From Streptomyces sp. MA5143a (GTDB lineage Bacteria > Actinomycetota > Actinomycetes > Streptomycetales > Streptomycetaceae): a DNA stretch of 64,000 nucleotides. The stretch is from contig NZ_OLMK01000100.1 in the NCBI RefSeq assembly GCF_900290235.1, forward strand, positions 60,415 through 124,414, given 5' to 3'. How positions within the stretch are numbered: the first letter of the stretch is position 1; each line of letters opens with the position of its first letter. The translations under genes and the position numbers were made by a program. Positions 43,821 to 52,722 of this stretch are shown here, one piece after another. Under the pieces are notes generated by a model. The model did no database searches. It was not told the origin of the DNA and worked only from the letters and a program-made list of their open reading frames with translations.

Positions 43821-46514
43821 ATGAGACCTTCACGCATCGGCGCGGGGACCGCCACGGCGCTCGCAGCGGCGGCTGTCGTCTTCGCGGCCGTGCTGCCCGC
43901 TACGCCCGCCTACGCGGCCACGACGAACTTCTACGTCGACCCTGTCAACGGCAGTGACAGCAACACGGGAACCAGCACCGCCTCAGCGTTCAAGACCATC
44001 CAGGCAGCCCAGGCCACGGTCCGAGCCGTGAACGCGAACATGTCCGACGACATCGTGGTGAACCTGCGCGGAGGCACCTACCCCCTCACCGCCCCGATCG
44101 GCTTCGGCACCAGCGACTCGGGCACGAACGGCCACACGGTCGTCTACCAGGCGTACAACGGTGAGACGCCCGTGATCACCGGCGGCAAGGCGATCACCGG
44201 CTGGACCGCGGCTGCCAACGGCGAGTACAAGGCGTCCGTGGGCAGCCTGAACTTCCGGCAGCTGTACATCAACGGCGTCCGCGCCACCCGTGCGCGCTTC
44301 CCCGACCTCGGCACGGACTTCCAGCTGCAGAGCAGCGACAAGACCAACAAGCTGCTGAAGGTGCTGAGTTCACAGGTCTCCGACTGGAACCAGCTCAGCC
44401 AGGTCGAGATGATGCTGGAAACGGCATGGGGCGAGAGCTACCTGCGGCTGAAGTCGATCAGCTCCAGCAGCGGCACCGCCAACGTGTCGATCCAGGACCA
44501 CGAGGCGGGCATCCTCTTCCAGCGCCCCAACCCGCTCCTCGCCAACGGCTCCCCCCTGCACTTCGAGAACGCCCACGAGTTCCTCAACGAACCCGGCGAG
44601 TTCTACGTCGACACCGCAGCGCAGACCGTCTACTACAAGCCCCGCCCCGGCGAGGACATGTCCACGGCCACCGTGCAGGCGCCGACGTTGCAGACGCTCT
44701 TTGACATCAAGGGCACGAGCCTCGACAGTCCCGCCCACGACCTGCGCTTCTCCGGGATCACCTTCACCCAGACCACCTGGATGGCAGCGACGAACAACGG
44801 CTACCTCAACGCCCAGGGCGGCAACTACAACATCTCGGCCAACACCTCCAACCAGCAGTACGTCGGCCGTCCACCGGCCGGGGTCCAGGCCGCGGACGCC
44901 GACCGCGTCTCCTTCACCGGCAACACCTTCACCCAGATGGGCGCCAGCGCACTCGACCTGCACCACGGCGTGCACGACAGCACCGTGACCGGCAACCTCA
45001 TCTACGACATCGCCGGCAACGGAATCATGGTCGGCAAGTTCTCCGACCCGACCGTGGAGTACCACACCGTCTACAACCCGCCCACTTCACCGGCCGGTGA
45101 GGACGCCCGGGAGGTCGTCAAGAACATCACCGTCAAGAACAACCTGATCACCCGGATCGGTCAGGACTACCTGGGAACCGCCGGCATCAACGCGGGCTTC
45201 GTCAACAGCACCACCATCGATCACAACGACATATCCGACACACCGTGGGCCGGCATCTCGCTCGGCTGGGGCTGGCAGTCCGCGGCCAACGCGTTGGGCA
45301 ACAACAGTGTCAGCTACAACCGGCTCGGCAACGTGATGAACCGGCTGTGCGACTCCGCAGCCATCTACCACCTCTCCAACGACCCGGGCACGGTCTTCAA
45401 CGGCAACTACATCCACGAGGTACTGAGGTCCCCGGCCGCCTGCGCTTCCGCGATCAGCGGCATCTACCTGGACGAGGGGTCGAACAACATGACCCTTTCG
45501 AACAACGTGCTGTCGCATACCGACGAATCCATCCACCAGAACCGCAACGGCACCAACGTCACGCTCACCAACAACACGACGTCCGGTGACTCGGTGATCA
45601 AGGCATCCGGTCTGGAGTCCGCCTACCGGGGGCTGGCAGCCAAGCTCAACCTCGCCTCCAACAAGCCGGCATCCTCCTCCTCGGTGTACAGCTCCGCCTG
45701 GGTGGCGGCCAAAGCCAACGACAACAACAGCTCGACCGGCTGGTCGCCGACCGGGACCGACACCTCGGCCTGGTGGCAGGTCGACCTCGGGCAGGCCTAC
45801 CAGCTCGGCCAGTACTCCCTGACGACGCGCCAGGACCTCGACCAGCCCGAGACGCGCAGCAACTTCGAGATCCGTGGCTCCAACGACCCGTCCTTCGCCA
45901 CCTACACCGTGCTGGGGCGCCAGGGCGCCACCGCCCTGCCGCTCGCCTCGACACTCACGGGCAACATCGACGTCCGCCAGAAGTTCCGCTACGTGCGGGT
46001 CGCAAAGACCGACGGCGCCTACTTCTTCATCGCCGACTTCAGTGTCCAGCAGGCCGGCGGTGCGCTGGAGGACGCGACCGGTACGCCGAACATCAACCCG
46101 TCGACGAACTACACGATCAAGAACGTCAACAGCGGAGAGCTGATGGACGTGAACCAGGGCTCCACCGCCGACGGCGCGGGCGTCATCCAGTGGCCGAGCA
46201 ACGGCGGTACCAACCAGCAGTGGAACATCGTTCCGGTCAGTGGGCAGCTCTACAAGATCGTGAACAGGAACAGCGGCAAGGTCCTCGCCATGAACAACTC
46301 CAGTCACCGGAGGGGAACCGCACTGCGGCAGTACACCTACGACGGCGGCAACAACCAGCTGTGGTACTTCGAGCCGACCAGCGGTGGGTACCTCATCCGC
46401 AACTTCGAGAGCGGGCAGGTCCTGGAGGTGGGTGCCGGATCGACGGCGGACGGAGCCGCCATCAGCCAGTGGATGCCCCTGAACCACGTGTACCAGGCAT
46501 GGACGATCCAGTGA
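43821..46514 (+). CDS. secreted right-handed beta-helix enzyme with CBM32-like and ricin-type lectin domains
   Basis: 897 residues with signal peptide (about 1-32, ending AYA). Residues about 35-610 form a parallel beta-helix: the opening FYVDPVNGSDSNTGTSTASA and YINGVRATRARFP resemble GH141/GH120-like helix enzymes acting on pectic or xylan side chains. A discoidin (F5/8C, CBM32-like) domain (about 612-745, NLASNKPASSSSVYSSAW) and a ricin trefoil (about 755-897, QxW repeats TNQQWNIV, NNQLWYFE, YQAWTIQ) follow. It belongs functionally with the polysaccharide enzymes at the left end. The GH family is a guess; domain layout is firm. Confidence 0.8.
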   Translation: MRPSRIGAGTATALAAAAVVFAAVLPATPAYAATTNFYVDPVNGSDSNTGTSTASAFKTIQAAQATVRAVNANMSDDIVVNLRGGTYPLTAPIGFGTSDSGTNGHTVVYQAYNGETPVITGGKAITGWTAAANGEYKASVGSLNFRQLYINGVRATRARFPDLGTDFQLQSSDKTNKLLKVLSSQVSDWNQLSQVEMMLETAWGESYLRLKSISSSSGTANVSIQDHEAGILFQRPNPLLANGSPLHFENAHEFLNEPGEFYVDTAAQTVYYKPRPGEDMSTATVQAPTLQTLFDIKGTSLDSPAHDLRFSGITFTQTTWMAATNNGYLNAQGGNYNISANTSNQQYVGRPPAGVQAADADRVSFTGNTFTQMGASALDLHHGVHDSTVTGNLIYDIAGNGIMVGKFSDPTVEYHTVYNPPTSPAGEDAREVVKNITVKNNLITRIGQDYLGTAGINAGFVNSTTIDHNDISDTPWAGISLGWGWQSAANALGNNSVSYNRLGNVMNRLCDSAAIYHLSNDPGTVFNGNYIHEVLRSPAACASAISGIYLDEGSNNMTLSNNVLSHTDESIHQNRNGTNVTLTNNTTSGDSVIKASGLESAYRGLAAKLNLASNKPASSSSVYSSAWVAAKANDNNSSTGWSPTGTDTSAWWQVDLGQAYQLGQYSLTTRQDLDQPETRSNFEIRGSNDPSFATYTVLGRQGATALPLASTLTGNIDVRQKFRYVRVAKTDGAYFFIADFSVQQAGGALEDATGTPNINPSTNYTIKNVNSGELMDVNQGSTADGAGVIQWPSNGGTNQQWNIVPVSGQLYKIVNRNSGKVLAMNNSSHRRGTALRQYTYDGGNNQLWYFEPTSGGYLIRNFESGQVLEVGAGSTADGAAISQWMPLNHVYQAWTIQ

Positions 46515-46534
46515 CCGGGTGACCCAGACGGTGG

Positions 46535-46572
46535 CGGTGCGGCCGGAAAGCGAAGGCTTTCCGGCCGCACCG
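46535..46572 (+). terminator. hairpin terminator after beta-helix gene
   Basis: Perfect 17-bp stem, CGGTGCGGCCGGAAAGC / GCTTTCCGGCCGCACCG, with a GAAG loop. Confidence 0.88.
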
Positions 46573-46605
46573 TTCCCGCTTCGGCCGCGCCGAAGCCGGA
46601 GGTCC

Positions 46606-46698
46606 CGCCTGGCCCACAGCTAAGGCCGAGGCATCGGAGGCCAGGTACACGACGGCTTCCGCGATCTCTCCGGACATACCCACGCTTCGCGCAGGCAT
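46606..46698 (-). pseudogene. C-terminal fragment of a short-chain dehydrogenase
   Basis: MPARSVGMSGEIAEAVVYLA, then SDASALAVGQA, is the usual late SDR segment (EIAxAVxYLASDxSxxxxGQ). About 30 codons only; no Rossmann part nearby. Confidence 0.6.
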
Positions 46699-46851
46699 AC
46701 CGGAGCTGAGCAGAATGGATGGATCGGCACCGGAGCACCCCCTTCCAGTTTCCTCGCGTCCAGCCAGCGTCCAGAATCCTGTGCCGAACCAGCCGGAGGA
46801 GCCATATCCACTAGGACAAAATGAACGTTTCCGCAGGTCACAGCCCTGCGC

Positions 46852-46899
46852 TGGTGAGGCGGGTGGGACTCGAACCCACAACCGACGGATTATGAGTCC
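46852..46899 (-). repeat. 48-bp duplicate of the tRNA 3' end (att site)
   Basis: Matches 48333-48380 at 45 of 48 positions: CCA end, T arm, variable loop and anticodon stem/loop of the CAT tRNA. Such duplications mark integration of an element into a tRNA gene; the other end is the intact tRNA. Confidence 0.8.
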
Positions 46900-46972
46900 T
46901 TTGTGGATCTTGGCGACCCTTGCCGATCCATGCTCATCTTGGCCGTTCTCCCAGGTCAGGCGCGTTTGGCGC

Positions 46973-47145
46973 CTCGGTCCTTCCCGGCCCTTGTCAGTCT
47001 TCTCCGATCCTTGTGTCCAACCTGCGTCCAGAACGCGTCCCAGATGGGCACGCGCACCCGGTTCACGGACCCTCTCCCCAGTCGAGGAGAGGTTCTCAAA
47101 ACCATGCGCAGCGGATTTCCTTTCCAACGCGCAGCGACTGAAGGG
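46973..47145 (-). pseudogene. eroded integrase 3' end beside the att site
   Basis: The frame reads RWKGNPLRMVLRTSPRLGRG, then DAFWTQVGHKD before a stop at about 46974, 75 bases from the att duplicate, the position expected for an integrase 3' end. Related copies at 29939-30085 and short ones at 42961 and 46741. The catalytic part is gone. Confidence 0.4.
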
Positions 47146-47363
47146 CAGGTGGATCGCCCCCCAAGTACGCGGGGATAACTCGCCGATGGCCGCCAGGCCC
47201 GGTAGGAACCGCCTTGGCCCAAGCGATCCCGCGATCCACGAGGAGGCCCGTGGCGCGCGGTGGCGCGTACAGTCGAACCCATCACCAGAAGGACGGCTGG
47301 TGCACTCCAGGAGACATCGATCACCGAGGTCAGAGGCCGACAGACGTGACCTGCCTTCGGAGA
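47146..47363. other. no gene recognised
   Basis: Interior of the integrated remnant between integrase tail and vapC; nothing supportable. Confidence 0.4.
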
Positions 47364-47771
47364 TCAGGCTCGTGCGTCTCGCTGCTGAACTTCCTTGAGG
47401 ACTCCGGCCACCGTCACGAAGTCATTGTCCACGTGGAGGACGGTGTGCCCATGGTGTACAGCTGTCGCACACACCAACAGGTCGATCGCTCCCGCCGCCC
47501 GATGCTGGCCCCTCTGGGTCAGTTTGTACTGGGCGGTGTCGACCCACCGCCAGGCGTTCTTCGGAACCGGAGAGAGCAGACAGAGCGCGTCCAGTTCCTC
47601 GGCCAGCTCATCTCGGTGAGAGGGGCTGGTCGCCGAGTAGAGGAATTCGGCTCGTGTCGGCTCACAGACGTGGAACACCCCGGCGGCGATGTGTCCCTCC
47701 CAGGGGCGCAGCGCACCTGGGGTACGGAACATATGCCACAGAGCCGAGGTGTCGACCAGATACGTGATCAC
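47364..47771 (-). CDS. vapC: VapC-type PIN-domain toxin (second system)
   Basis: GTG 47771 overlaps the antitoxin stop (GTGA); 135 residues. PIN acidic residues: D in YLVDTSALWHM, E in CEPTRAEFLYSA, D in GAIDLLVCATA and D in VLHVDNDFVTVA. A sequence-specific RNase toxin by family. Its C-terminal 17 codons are duplicated as a relic at 24355. It lies inside the tRNA-integrated remnant. Confidence 0.92.
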   Translation of the reverse strand: MITYLVDTSALWHMFRTPGALRPWEGHIAAGVFHVCEPTRAEFLYSATSPSHRDELAEELDALCLLSPVPKNAWRWVDTAQYKLTQRGQHRAAGAIDLLVCATAVHHGHTVLHVDNDFVTVAGVLKEVQQRDARA

Positions 47772-48001
47772 TCGAAGGCCTCGCGCCGCGCACGCTTCTC
47801 GGCTTCATGCGCCGCTGCGGCCTGCTCAAACTCGCCGCGCTCACCTCGCGCGGCCAGCTTCTCCGCGGCCTCGAGCCTCCTGATCCGCGCCACGTAGTCC
47901 CGAAGGGCCGCGTTGACGGTCTCCTTCTTCGTCGTGGCACCCATGAGCCGCATGGCCTCGGCCAGTGCCTCGTCGTCGAGATCAATCTGCGTGACGGACA
48001 T
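47768..48001 (-). CDS. vapB: VapB-type antitoxin (second system)
   Basis: ATG 48001 with GGAGG upstream; 77 residues. Begins SVTQIDLDDEALAEAMRLMG, TTKKETVNAALRDYVARI, a ribbon-helix-helix segment closely similar to the VapB at 28870, then a charged helix that would neutralise the toxin. Confidence 0.9.
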   Translation of the reverse strand: MSVTQIDLDDEALAEAMRLMGATTKKETVNAALRDYVARIRRLEAAEKLAARGERGEFEQAAAAHEAEKRARREAFE

Positions 48002-48021
48002 CGCACACCTCCAACGTCCAC

Positions 48022-48044
48022 GATGTATGCACCCAGGATACATC
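48022..48044. promoter_or_regulatory. operator-like inverted repeat upstream of second vapB
   Basis: GATGTAT - 9 bases - ATACATC, ending 21 bases before the VapB start. Includes ATGTATGCA, also present before the first vapB (28848). Confidence 0.55.
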
Positions 48045-48332
48045 ACCAACATTGAGCGCGACCATCAATCACAAACAGACCACGCAGCGGAGGCGCGCCG
48101 GCGTCAAGGCGTTCACATGGACCCACTTCTCACTGCGGGACGAGCTAGCGGAGACCTGTCCGACGCCGACACGAAACACCCCATAAGCGCGATGCCCGAC
48201 TTAACCGGAATCGGCGTCCAGACTTTGTCCAGACGATCAAGAAATCATGATCACCACGGGCCGCCAGGACCCTGAGACTCTCACCCCGACCGGGAAAACG
48301 CCTGGTCAGAAGGTTTCTCCTCGCGTAGCGAG

Positions 48333-48409
48333 TGGTGGGGCGGGTGGGACTCGAACCCACGGCCGACGGATTATGAGTCCGCTGCTCTAACCGGCTGAGC
48401 TACCGCCCC
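48333..48409 (-). tRNA. tRNA with CAT anticodon (Met, or Ile-CAT)
   Basis: Reverse strand GGGGCGGTAGCTCAGCCGGT onward folds as a complete cloverleaf: acceptor GGGGCGG/CCGCCCC, anticodon loop CTCATAA, T arm GGGTTCGAGTCCC, and encoded CCA. Serves as attachment site for the remnant on its left. CAT alone cannot separate elongator Met from lysidine-modified Ile. Confidence 0.95.
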
Positions 48410-48557
48410 GTACGGCGTGTCGCGCACATTTGTGCGCGCCGTCTGCCGCAGCATAGCCGCTCATACGATCTCCTGCTTCGGATGGTCGGCTTCACGCGTG
48501 CGCTTCTTGACCATGGAGACCACGACGCGGCCCGCGCGGTTCCCCCGGACATGAAAA

Positions 48558-48574
48558 AGGACCCCGTGGGGTCC
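48558..48574 (-). terminator. terminator downstream of tRNA-Asn pair
   Basis: On the reverse strand AGGACCCC-AC-GGGGTCCT is followed by a T run (TTTTT, 48554-48558), a classic intrinsic terminator. Confidence 0.85.
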
Positions 48575-48586
48575 TCGTTCAGGCTG

Positions 48587-48659
48587 CTCCCCCGACTGGA
48601 CTCGAACCAGTAACCTGCCGGTTAACAGCCGGCTGCTCTGCCAATTGAGCTACGGAGGA
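48587..48659 (-). tRNA. tRNA-Asn (GTT), copy 1
   Basis: Cloverleaf starting TCCTCCGTAGCTCAATTGGC, anticodon loop CTGTTAA (GTT), T arm CTGGTTCGAGTCCAG, acceptor closed by CGGGGGA. CCA not encoded. Confidence 0.96.
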
Positions 48660-48664
48660 CCGAG

Positions 48665-48737
48665 CTCCCCCGACTGGACTCGAACCAGTAACCTGCCGGT
48701 TAACAGCCGGCTGCTCTGCCAATTGAGCTACGGAGGA
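48665..48737 (-). tRNA. tRNA-Asn (GTT), copy 2
   Basis: Identical in sequence to the copy at 48587 and only 5 bases from it, so a tandem duplication transcribed together from the right. Confidence 0.96.
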
Positions 48738-48912
48738 ATGCCTCGTTGCATCGAACGCACCTACCTGGGTATTCGCCAGGGGGCGTGCGCTCGCTGCGAC
48801 ACATACATTAGCGCAAGCTGGGGGGTGCTCCGCCAATCGGTATCCCCCGCGCCCGCCGCCCGCGCAGGGCAACGCAAGGGACCGACGCAGACGTAAGGGA
48901 AGGGTGGCCGCC

Positions 48913-49218
48913 ATGCGCTATCGGCTCACGTTCTTTGCCGGACTGGCCCTGGGGTACGTCCTGGGCACACGCGCCGGACGCGAGCGTTACGAACAGCTGA
49001 AGAAATCCGCCCGGCAGGTCGCACAGAACCCGGCCGTGCGCAACACCGCGGAGTCGGCCGCCCAGCAGGGGCGCGTCTTCGCGGGCAAGGCGTACCACGT
49101 GGTCAGCGAGAAGGTCGGCGACCGCGTGCCGGAGTCCGTCGCCGGCCGGGTCCGCTCACTGCGGGAACGCAACGCGAACGGCGCGGGACCGGACGACTGG
49201 GGCACCAGCAACACCTAG
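48913..49218 (+). CDS. small YtxH-like membrane-associated protein
   Basis: ATG 48913 (101 residues; GTG 48904 also possible) with AAGGGAAGG upstream. A single membrane helix with a Gly pattern (LTFFAGLALGYVLGTRAGRE) is followed by a long amphipathic helix ERYEQLKKSARQVAQNP and a Ser/Arg/Asn-rich tail. This is the usual look of actinobacterial YtxH-type proteins of unknown role. Stands alone between the tRNAs and the kinase gene. Confidence 0.75.
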   Translation: MRYRLTFFAGLALGYVLGTRAGRERYEQLKKSARQVAQNPAVRNTAESAAQQGRVFAGKAYHVVSEKVGDRVPESVAGRVRSLRERNANGAGPDDWGTSNT

Positions 49219-49377
49219 CGTCCAAGGGGGCCGCCGGGACACGGGACCGGAGGGATCTCACTCGTACGTCGGCGATCGGCCCATCGTGGCCGGTCGCCGA
49301 CCTGCGTGTCCCCCGGCGGGCCCCGGCCCTCGTTCCACGGCACGCCACACCCCTCCCCGTGCGGCAGAATTTCTGCC

Positions 49378-50832
49378 ATGGGGATAGTCGCCGGGCTGGA
49401 TAGTTCGCCCGAATTTACGCGCATTGTCGTCTGTGACTCGGACACAGGGGCCGTGCTCAGGCAGGGGTATGCCCCACACCCGGTGGAGCCCGCGCCGAAC
49501 GGAGGGCGTCCCGCGGACGTCGATCCGCAGGCGTGGCTGCTGTCCCTGGGGGAGGCGGCCGGCGGCGGGCTGCTGGAGGGCGTGCAGGCGATCGGCGTGT
49601 CGTCGCAGCAGAACGGGCTGATCGCGCTGGACGCACAGGGCAACGCCGTGCGTCCGGCGATGGTCGGCGGAGACAAGCGCGCCCAGGTCGCCGCGGCCGA
49701 CCTCATCGACGCGCTCGGGGGGCGCGGCGCGTGGGCGGAGGCCGTCGGGTGCGTGCCGGGGGCCGCGCAGCCGGTGACGAAGCTGCGCTGGATGAGCCGT
49801 ACGGAGCCGGACGCGGCCATGCGGACGGCCGTGCTGCTCCAGGCGCACGACTGGCTGGTCTGGCAGCTGCTGGGGCGGCCCGTGCGGCGGACCACCGACC
49901 GGGGCGGCGCCTCGGGCACCGGGTACTGGAACGCGGCGACCGGCCAGTACCGGACCGACCTCGTCGAGATGGCGCTCGGCCACCAGGTGATGCTCCCCGA
50001 GGTGCTGGGCCCCTCGGACGCCGCCGGTACGACGCCGGAGGGGCTCCTCATCTCCGCCGGCACCGGCGAGACCATGGCCGCCGCGTTCGGGCTCGGCATC
50101 GGGCTCGGTGACGCGGTGGTGTCGCTGGGCGCCAGCGGGTCCGTGATGGCCGTGCACACCGAGGCGCTCGTCGACTCCTCGGGGATGATCACCTCGCTGG
50201 CCGACGCCACGGGGATGCACCTTCCGGTCGTCACGACGCTGAACGCCGTACGGACGCTGCGGGGCGCCGCCGAGATGCTCGGCGTGCCAGATCTGGAGGG
50301 GCTCTCCGATCTGGCGCTGAAGTCGACTCCGGGGTCGCACGGGCTGGTGATGCTGCCGTACCTGGAGGGCGAGCGGACGCCGAACCTGCCGCACACGGCG
50401 GGGACGCTGGCCGGGCTGCGGCGGGAGTCGATGAAGCCGGAGCACTTCGCTCGGGCCGCGTTCGAGGGCATGCTGTGCGGGCTCGCGGACGCGCTGGACG
50501 TGCTGCGGGGGCGCGGCGTCGACGTCCGGCGGATCTTCATGCTGGGTGCGGCGGCCGAGCTGCCCGCGGTGCAGGCGGCGGCGCCGGCGCTGTTCGGGGT
50601 GCAGGTCGTCGTACCGCAGCCGGCGGACTACGCGGCGGTCGGCGCCGCGCGGCAGGCGGCCTGGGCGCTCGGGGTGTCCCAGGGCACGCTCGACCCGCGG
50701 ACGCCGCCGATGTGGCCCGGGGCGGCCGCGCAGATCCTGGAGCCGGGCGAGGAACTGGCCGTGGGGCAGGCCGTGCGCCAGCAGTACGTGGCGGTCCGCG
50801 AACAGACGCACCCGGGTGCGTTCCGGGGCTGA
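49378..50832 (+). CDS. FGGY-family carbohydrate kinase (xylulokinase-like)
   Basis: ATG 49378; 484 residues. Two actin-like ATPase domains: the N-terminal phosphate motif IVAGLDSSPEFTRIVVCD, substrate region IGVSSQQNGLIALD and KLRWMSRTEP, and the C-terminal SLGASGSVMAVH and MLGAAAELPAVQ. Length and SQQ segment fit xylulokinase-type enzymes, which phosphorylate a pentulose for the pentose phosphate pathway. It is not in an operon with an isomerase, so the sugar remains uncertain. It could process pentoses freed by the arabinan enzymes, but that is inference. Confidence 0.88.
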   Translation: MGIVAGLDSSPEFTRIVVCDSDTGAVLRQGYAPHPVEPAPNGGRPADVDPQAWLLSLGEAAGGGLLEGVQAIGVSSQQNGLIALDAQGNAVRPAMVGGDKRAQVAAADLIDALGGRGAWAEAVGCVPGAAQPVTKLRWMSRTEPDAAMRTAVLLQAHDWLVWQLLGRPVRRTTDRGGASGTGYWNAATGQYRTDLVEMALGHQVMLPEVLGPSDAAGTTPEGLLISAGTGETMAAAFGLGIGLGDAVVSLGASGSVMAVHTEALVDSSGMITSLADATGMHLPVVTTLNAVRTLRGAAEMLGVPDLEGLSDLALKSTPGSHGLVMLPYLEGERTPNLPHTAGTLAGLRRESMKPEHFARAAFEGMLCGLADALDVLRGRGVDVRRIFMLGAAAELPAVQAAAPALFGVQVVVPQPADYAAVGAARQAAWALGVSQGTLDPRTPPMWPGAAAQILEPGEELAVGQAVRQQYVAVREQTHPGAFRG

Positions 50833-50988
50833 GCTCCCGGCGGAGGGGCCCTTTTCGGCCGCGACGGACTCACGGACTCGCCATCGATCCTTCACCGTTG
50901 GGTTAATTCGGTTGAGGTAACGCGGGTGGAGTGTTCGACGATGGGGGGTGGTGCATCCCATCCCATCGCCGACTCCGAGAGATCTCGC

Positions 50989-52722
50989 GTGCTCATACGA
51001 CTGCTCAGAAGTCATCTACGTCCGTACAAGAAACCCATCGCCCTGCTGGTGCTGCTGCAGTTCGTGCAGACGTGCGCCACGCTCTACCTGCCCACACTGA
51101 ACGCGGACATCATCGACAACGGTGTCGTGGAGGGGGACACGGGTTACATCCTGGCCTTCGGCGCGCTGATGATCGGGATCTCGCTGGTCCAGGTCGTCTG
51201 CAACATCGGGGCCGTGTACTACGGCGCCCGTACGGCGGCGGCGGTCGGCCGGGACATCCGGGCGGCCGTGTTCGACCGGGTGCAGTCGTTCTCGGCGCGT
51301 GAGGTCGGTCACTTCGGGGCGCCGTCGCTCATCACACGGACGACGAACGACGTCCAGCAGGTCCAGATGCTGGTGCTGATGACGTTCACCCTGGTGGTGT
51401 CCGCGCCGATCATGTGCGTCGGCGGCATCGTGCTGGCGCTCGGTCTGGACGTACCGCTGTCGGGCGTGCTGCTGGCCGTCGTGCCGGTGCTCGGTATCTC
51501 CGTCAGCCTCATCGTGCGCCGGCTGCGCCCCCTGTTCCGCACCATGCAGGAGCGGCTCGACATCGTGAACCGGGTGCTGCGCGAGCAGATCACCGGCAAC
51601 CGGGTCATCCGGGCCTTCGTCCGGGACGACTACGAGAAGGATCGATTCCGTTCCGCGAACACCGAGCTGACGGACGTGGCCCAGGGAACCGGCAGGATGC
51701 TGGCGCTGATGTTCCCGATCGTGATGACGGTCATCAACTTCTCGTCGATCGCGGTGGTGTGGTTCGGCGCCCACCGGATCGACAGCGGCGGGATGGAGAT
51801 CGGTGCGCTCACCGCCTTCCTCGCCTATCTGATGCAGATCGTCATGGCGGTGATGATGGCCACCTTCATGTTCATGATGATGCCGCGCGCCGAGGTGTGC
51901 GCCGAGCGCATCCAGGAGGTCCTCGACACCGAGACGAGTGTCGTGCCTCCCCTCGCGCCCGTGCGGGAGCTGCGGCGGAGCGGGTTCCTGGAGATCCGGG
52001 GAGCCGGGTTCCGTTACCCCGGGGCGGAGGAGCCGGTGCTGCGGTCCATCGAGGTCGTGGCGCGGCCTGGTGAGACGACCGCCGTCATCGGGTCGACCGG
52101 CAGCGGCAAGTCGACGCTGCTGGGGCTGGTCCCCCGGCTGTTCGACGCGACCGAGGGCGAGGTGCTGGTGGACGGCGTCGACGTACGGACCCTCGATCCG
52201 CGGCTGCTGGCCAGGACCGTGAGCCTGGTGCCGCAGAAGCCGTACCTGTTCTCGGGGACCGTGGCGACGAACCTGCGGTACGGCAATCCGGACGCCACCG
52301 ACGAGGAGCTGTGGCACGCGCTGGAGGTGGCGCAGGCCAAGGAGTTCGTCGAGCGGCTGGAGGGCGGGCTGAACGCCCCCATCGCGCAGGGCGGCACCAA
52401 TGTGTCGGGCGGTCAGCGGCAGCGGTTGGCGATCGCGCGGACGCTGGTGCAGCGCCCGGAGATCTATCTGTTCGACGACTCGTTCTCCGCGCTCGACTAC
52501 GCGACGGACGCGGCGCTGCGGGCGGCCCTGTCGCGGGAGACCGCCGAGGCGACCGTCGTCATCGTGGCCCAGCGGGTGGCGACCATCCGGGACGCCGACC
52601 GGATCGTCGTCCTGGACGAGGGCCGTGTCGTCGGGACGGGACGGCACCACGAGCTGATGGCCGAGAACGAGACCTACCGGGAGATCGTGCTCTCCCAGCT
52701 GACGGAAGCGGAGGCAGCCTGA
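50989..52722 (+). CDS. ABC exporter half-transporter, subunit A
   Basis: GTG 50989 (577 residues, starting VLIRLLRSHLRPYKKPIALL) is preferred over GTG 50926 and ATG 50941. Six membrane helices precede an ATPase domain with Walker A GSTGSGKST, canonical signature NVSGGQRQRLAIA and Walker B IYLFDDSFSALD, in which the catalytic Glu is Asp. It pairs with the next gene, whose start overlaps this stop by one base. In heterodimeric exporters of the LmrCD/TmrAB type, such an Asp marks the degenerate ATP site. Substrate unknown. Confidence 0.92.
   Translation: MLIRLLRSHLRPYKKPIALLVLLQFVQTCATLYLPTLNADIIDNGVVEGDTGYILAFGALMIGISLVQVVCNIGAVYYGARTAAAVGRDIRAAVFDRVQSFSAREVGHFGAPSLITRTTNDVQQVQMLVLMTFTLVVSAPIMCVGGIVLALGLDVPLSGVLLAVVPVLGISVSLIVRRLRPLFRTMQERLDIVNRVLREQITGNRVIRAFVRDDYEKDRFRSANTELTDVAQGTGRMLALMFPIVMTVINFSSIAVVWFGAHRIDSGGMEIGALTAFLAYLMQIVMAVMMATFMFMMMPRAEVCAERIQEVLDTETSVVPPLAPVRELRRSGFLEIRGAGFRYPGAEEPVLRSIEVVARPGETTAVIGSTGSGKSTLLGLVPRLFDATEGEVLVDGVDVRTLDPRLLARTVSLVPQKPYLFSGTVATNLRYGNPDATDEELWHALEVAQAKEFVERLEGGLNAPIAQGGTNVSGGQRQRLAIARTLVQRPEIYLFDDSFSALDYATDAALRAALSRETAEATVVIVAQRVATIRDADRIVVLDEGRVVGTGRHHELMAENETYREIVLSQLTEAEAA

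Noticed and set aside
48587..48737. Two near-identical blocks as a repeat element
   Set aside because: They are tandem tRNA-Asn genes with complete cloverleaves.
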